Source of the DNA: Kiritimatiellia bacterium
Lineage (GTDB): Bacteria > Verrucomicrobiota > Kiritimatiellia > RFP12 > UBA1067
Direction: 5' to 3'
Assembly: GCA_016302985.1 (NCBI GenBank)
Contig: JAEDMN010000058.1
Location: 1-14,460 of the forward strand
DNA: 14,460 nucleotides
Under the pieces are notes generated by a model, which ran no database searches, was not told the DNA's origin, and worked only from the letters and a program-made list of their open reading frames with translations. Every line of letters starts with the position of its first letter. The first letter of the stretch is position 1. Positions 13,802 through 14,460 of this stretch are shown here, one piece after another. The position numbers and the translations under genes are program-made.

Positions 13802-14460
13802 TCCCACTCGATCGTGGCTGGCGGCTTGGACGAGATGTCGTAGACGACGCGGTTGATGCCGCGCACCTCGTTGATGATGCGGTTGGACATCGTCGCGAGC
13901 GTCTCGTACGGCAGGTGCGTCCAGTCGGCCGTCATCGCGTCGATCGAGTTCACCGAGCGGATCGCGCAGGTGTATTCGTAGGTGCGCTGGTCGCCCATGA
14001 CGCCGACGGACTTGACGGGGAGCAGGACGGCGAACGTCTGCCAGATCGTCTTGTACTCGGGGAGCTTCTTCACCTCCTCCTGCACGCGGAGGTCCGCCTG
14101 CTGGAGCAGCTTCACCTTCTCCTCGGTGACTTCGCCGAGGATGCGCACGCCGAGGCCCGGGCCCGGGAACGGCTGGCGGTCGAGCAGCTCGCTGTCCATG
14201 CCGAGCACGCGGCCGACGGCGCGGACCTCGTCCTTGAACAGGTCGCGGAGCGGCTCGACGAGCTCGAACTTCAGGTCCGGCGGCAGGCCGCCCACGTTGT
14301 GGTGCGACTTGATCGTCTGGGACGGGCCCTTCAGCGCGTTCGAGCTCTCGATGACGTCCGGGTAGATCGTGCCCTGCCCGAGGAACTTGGCGTTCTTGAA
14401 CTTGCGCGCCTCCTCGGCGAAGACGTTGATGAACTCGCGGCCGATGATCTTGCGCTTCTG
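13798..14460 (-). CDS. guaA: GMP synthase (glutamine-hydrolysing), C-terminal part
   Basis: The last 220 residues of a GMP synthase; the N-terminal amidotransferase and most of the ATP-pyrophosphatase domain lie beyond the right edge. The whole enzyme, normally about 510-530 residues, aminates XMP to GMP using glutamine and ATP. The visible chain starts QKRKIIGREFINVF, passes through the substrate-binding region KSHHNVGGLP, then QPFPGPGLGVRILGE, KSVGVMGDQRTYEYTCAIR and the invariant ending SSKPPATIEWE. The frame is open to the last base of the window. The TGA at 13798-13800 overlaps the ATG of the next gene. No anomalies in the visible part. Confidence 0.96.
   Translation of the reverse strand, partial: QKRKIIGREFINVFAEEARKFKNAKFLGQGTIYPDVIESSNALKGPSQTIKSHHNVGGLPPDLKFELVEPLRDLFKDEVRAVGRVLGMDSELLDRQPFPGPGLGVRILGEVTEEKVKLLQQADLRVQEEVKKLPEYKTIWQTFAVLLPVKSVGVMGDQRTYEYTCAIRSVNSIDAMTADWTHLPYETLATMSNRIINEVRGINRVVYDISSKPPATIEWE

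Noticed and set aside
1..14460. Mobile element, prophage, CRISPR array, toxin-antitoxin or defence island.
   Set aside because: No transposase, integrase, terminal repeats, direct-repeat array or paired small toxin genes are visible; the heptamers at 8631-8665 are too short and unspaced to be CRISPR.

Overview
The window is dense, high-GC bacterial DNA with almost no non-coding space and no gap over 300 bases. It holds fourteen protein genes, one cut by the right edge, and no RNA gene, insertion sequence or CRISPR array that I can see. A signal-peptide protein made of about ten LA_2272-type surface repeats, the high GC, leaderless extended -10 promoters and a tandem heptamer between genes fit a gut or sediment PVC-group bacterium, perhaps Kiritimatiellae or a relative. 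That placement is inference and is not proved by any marker gene in the window.

Layout, left to right. (1) 32-760 (-): secreted LA_2272-type repeat protein with its own good sigma-70 promoter. (2) 844-4636 (-): operon corA -> der -> ClC channel, in which der and the ClC gene overlap by one base. (3) 4744-7509 (+): a 921-residue exported protein of unknown family with a probable carbohydrate-active fold, transcribed divergently from corA by a promoter that leaves no leader. (4) 7499-8635 (-): a serine beta-lactamase-like lipoprotein that converges on and overlaps the previous gene by 11 bases; its TTG start lies inside a heptamer repeat. (5) 8666-12238 (-): four translationally coupled genes, ketosynthase - hotdog dehydratase - ketoreductase - ketosynthase, matching the ApeO-P-Q-R order of aryl polyene clusters. 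A previously unlisted 33-codon signal-peptide/polyproline mini-gene (12258-12359) lies just ahead. (6) 12424-13278 (+): an orphan glycyl-radical-enzyme activase, divergent from the ape-like operon, with a leaderless promoter carrying the same 11-mer as the one at 4726-4736. (7) 13286-14460 (-): 3' part of guaA, overlapped by a small secreted protein of unknown function.

How they may work together: the ape-like block contains the elongation chemistry of a type II fatty acid/polyketide-like pathway (condense, reduce, dehydrate, condense). It has no acyl carrier protein, ligase, acyltransferase or chain-length factor here, so it must borrow partners from elsewhere or make a different product. 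The lipoprotein hydrolase 30 bases downstream is probably co-transcribed and may act on a product at the envelope. The mini-gene is placed to be its leader or a small secreted partner. CorA, Der and the ClC protein are housekeeping and ion-transport genes. The glycyl-radical activase shows an anaerobic lifestyle.
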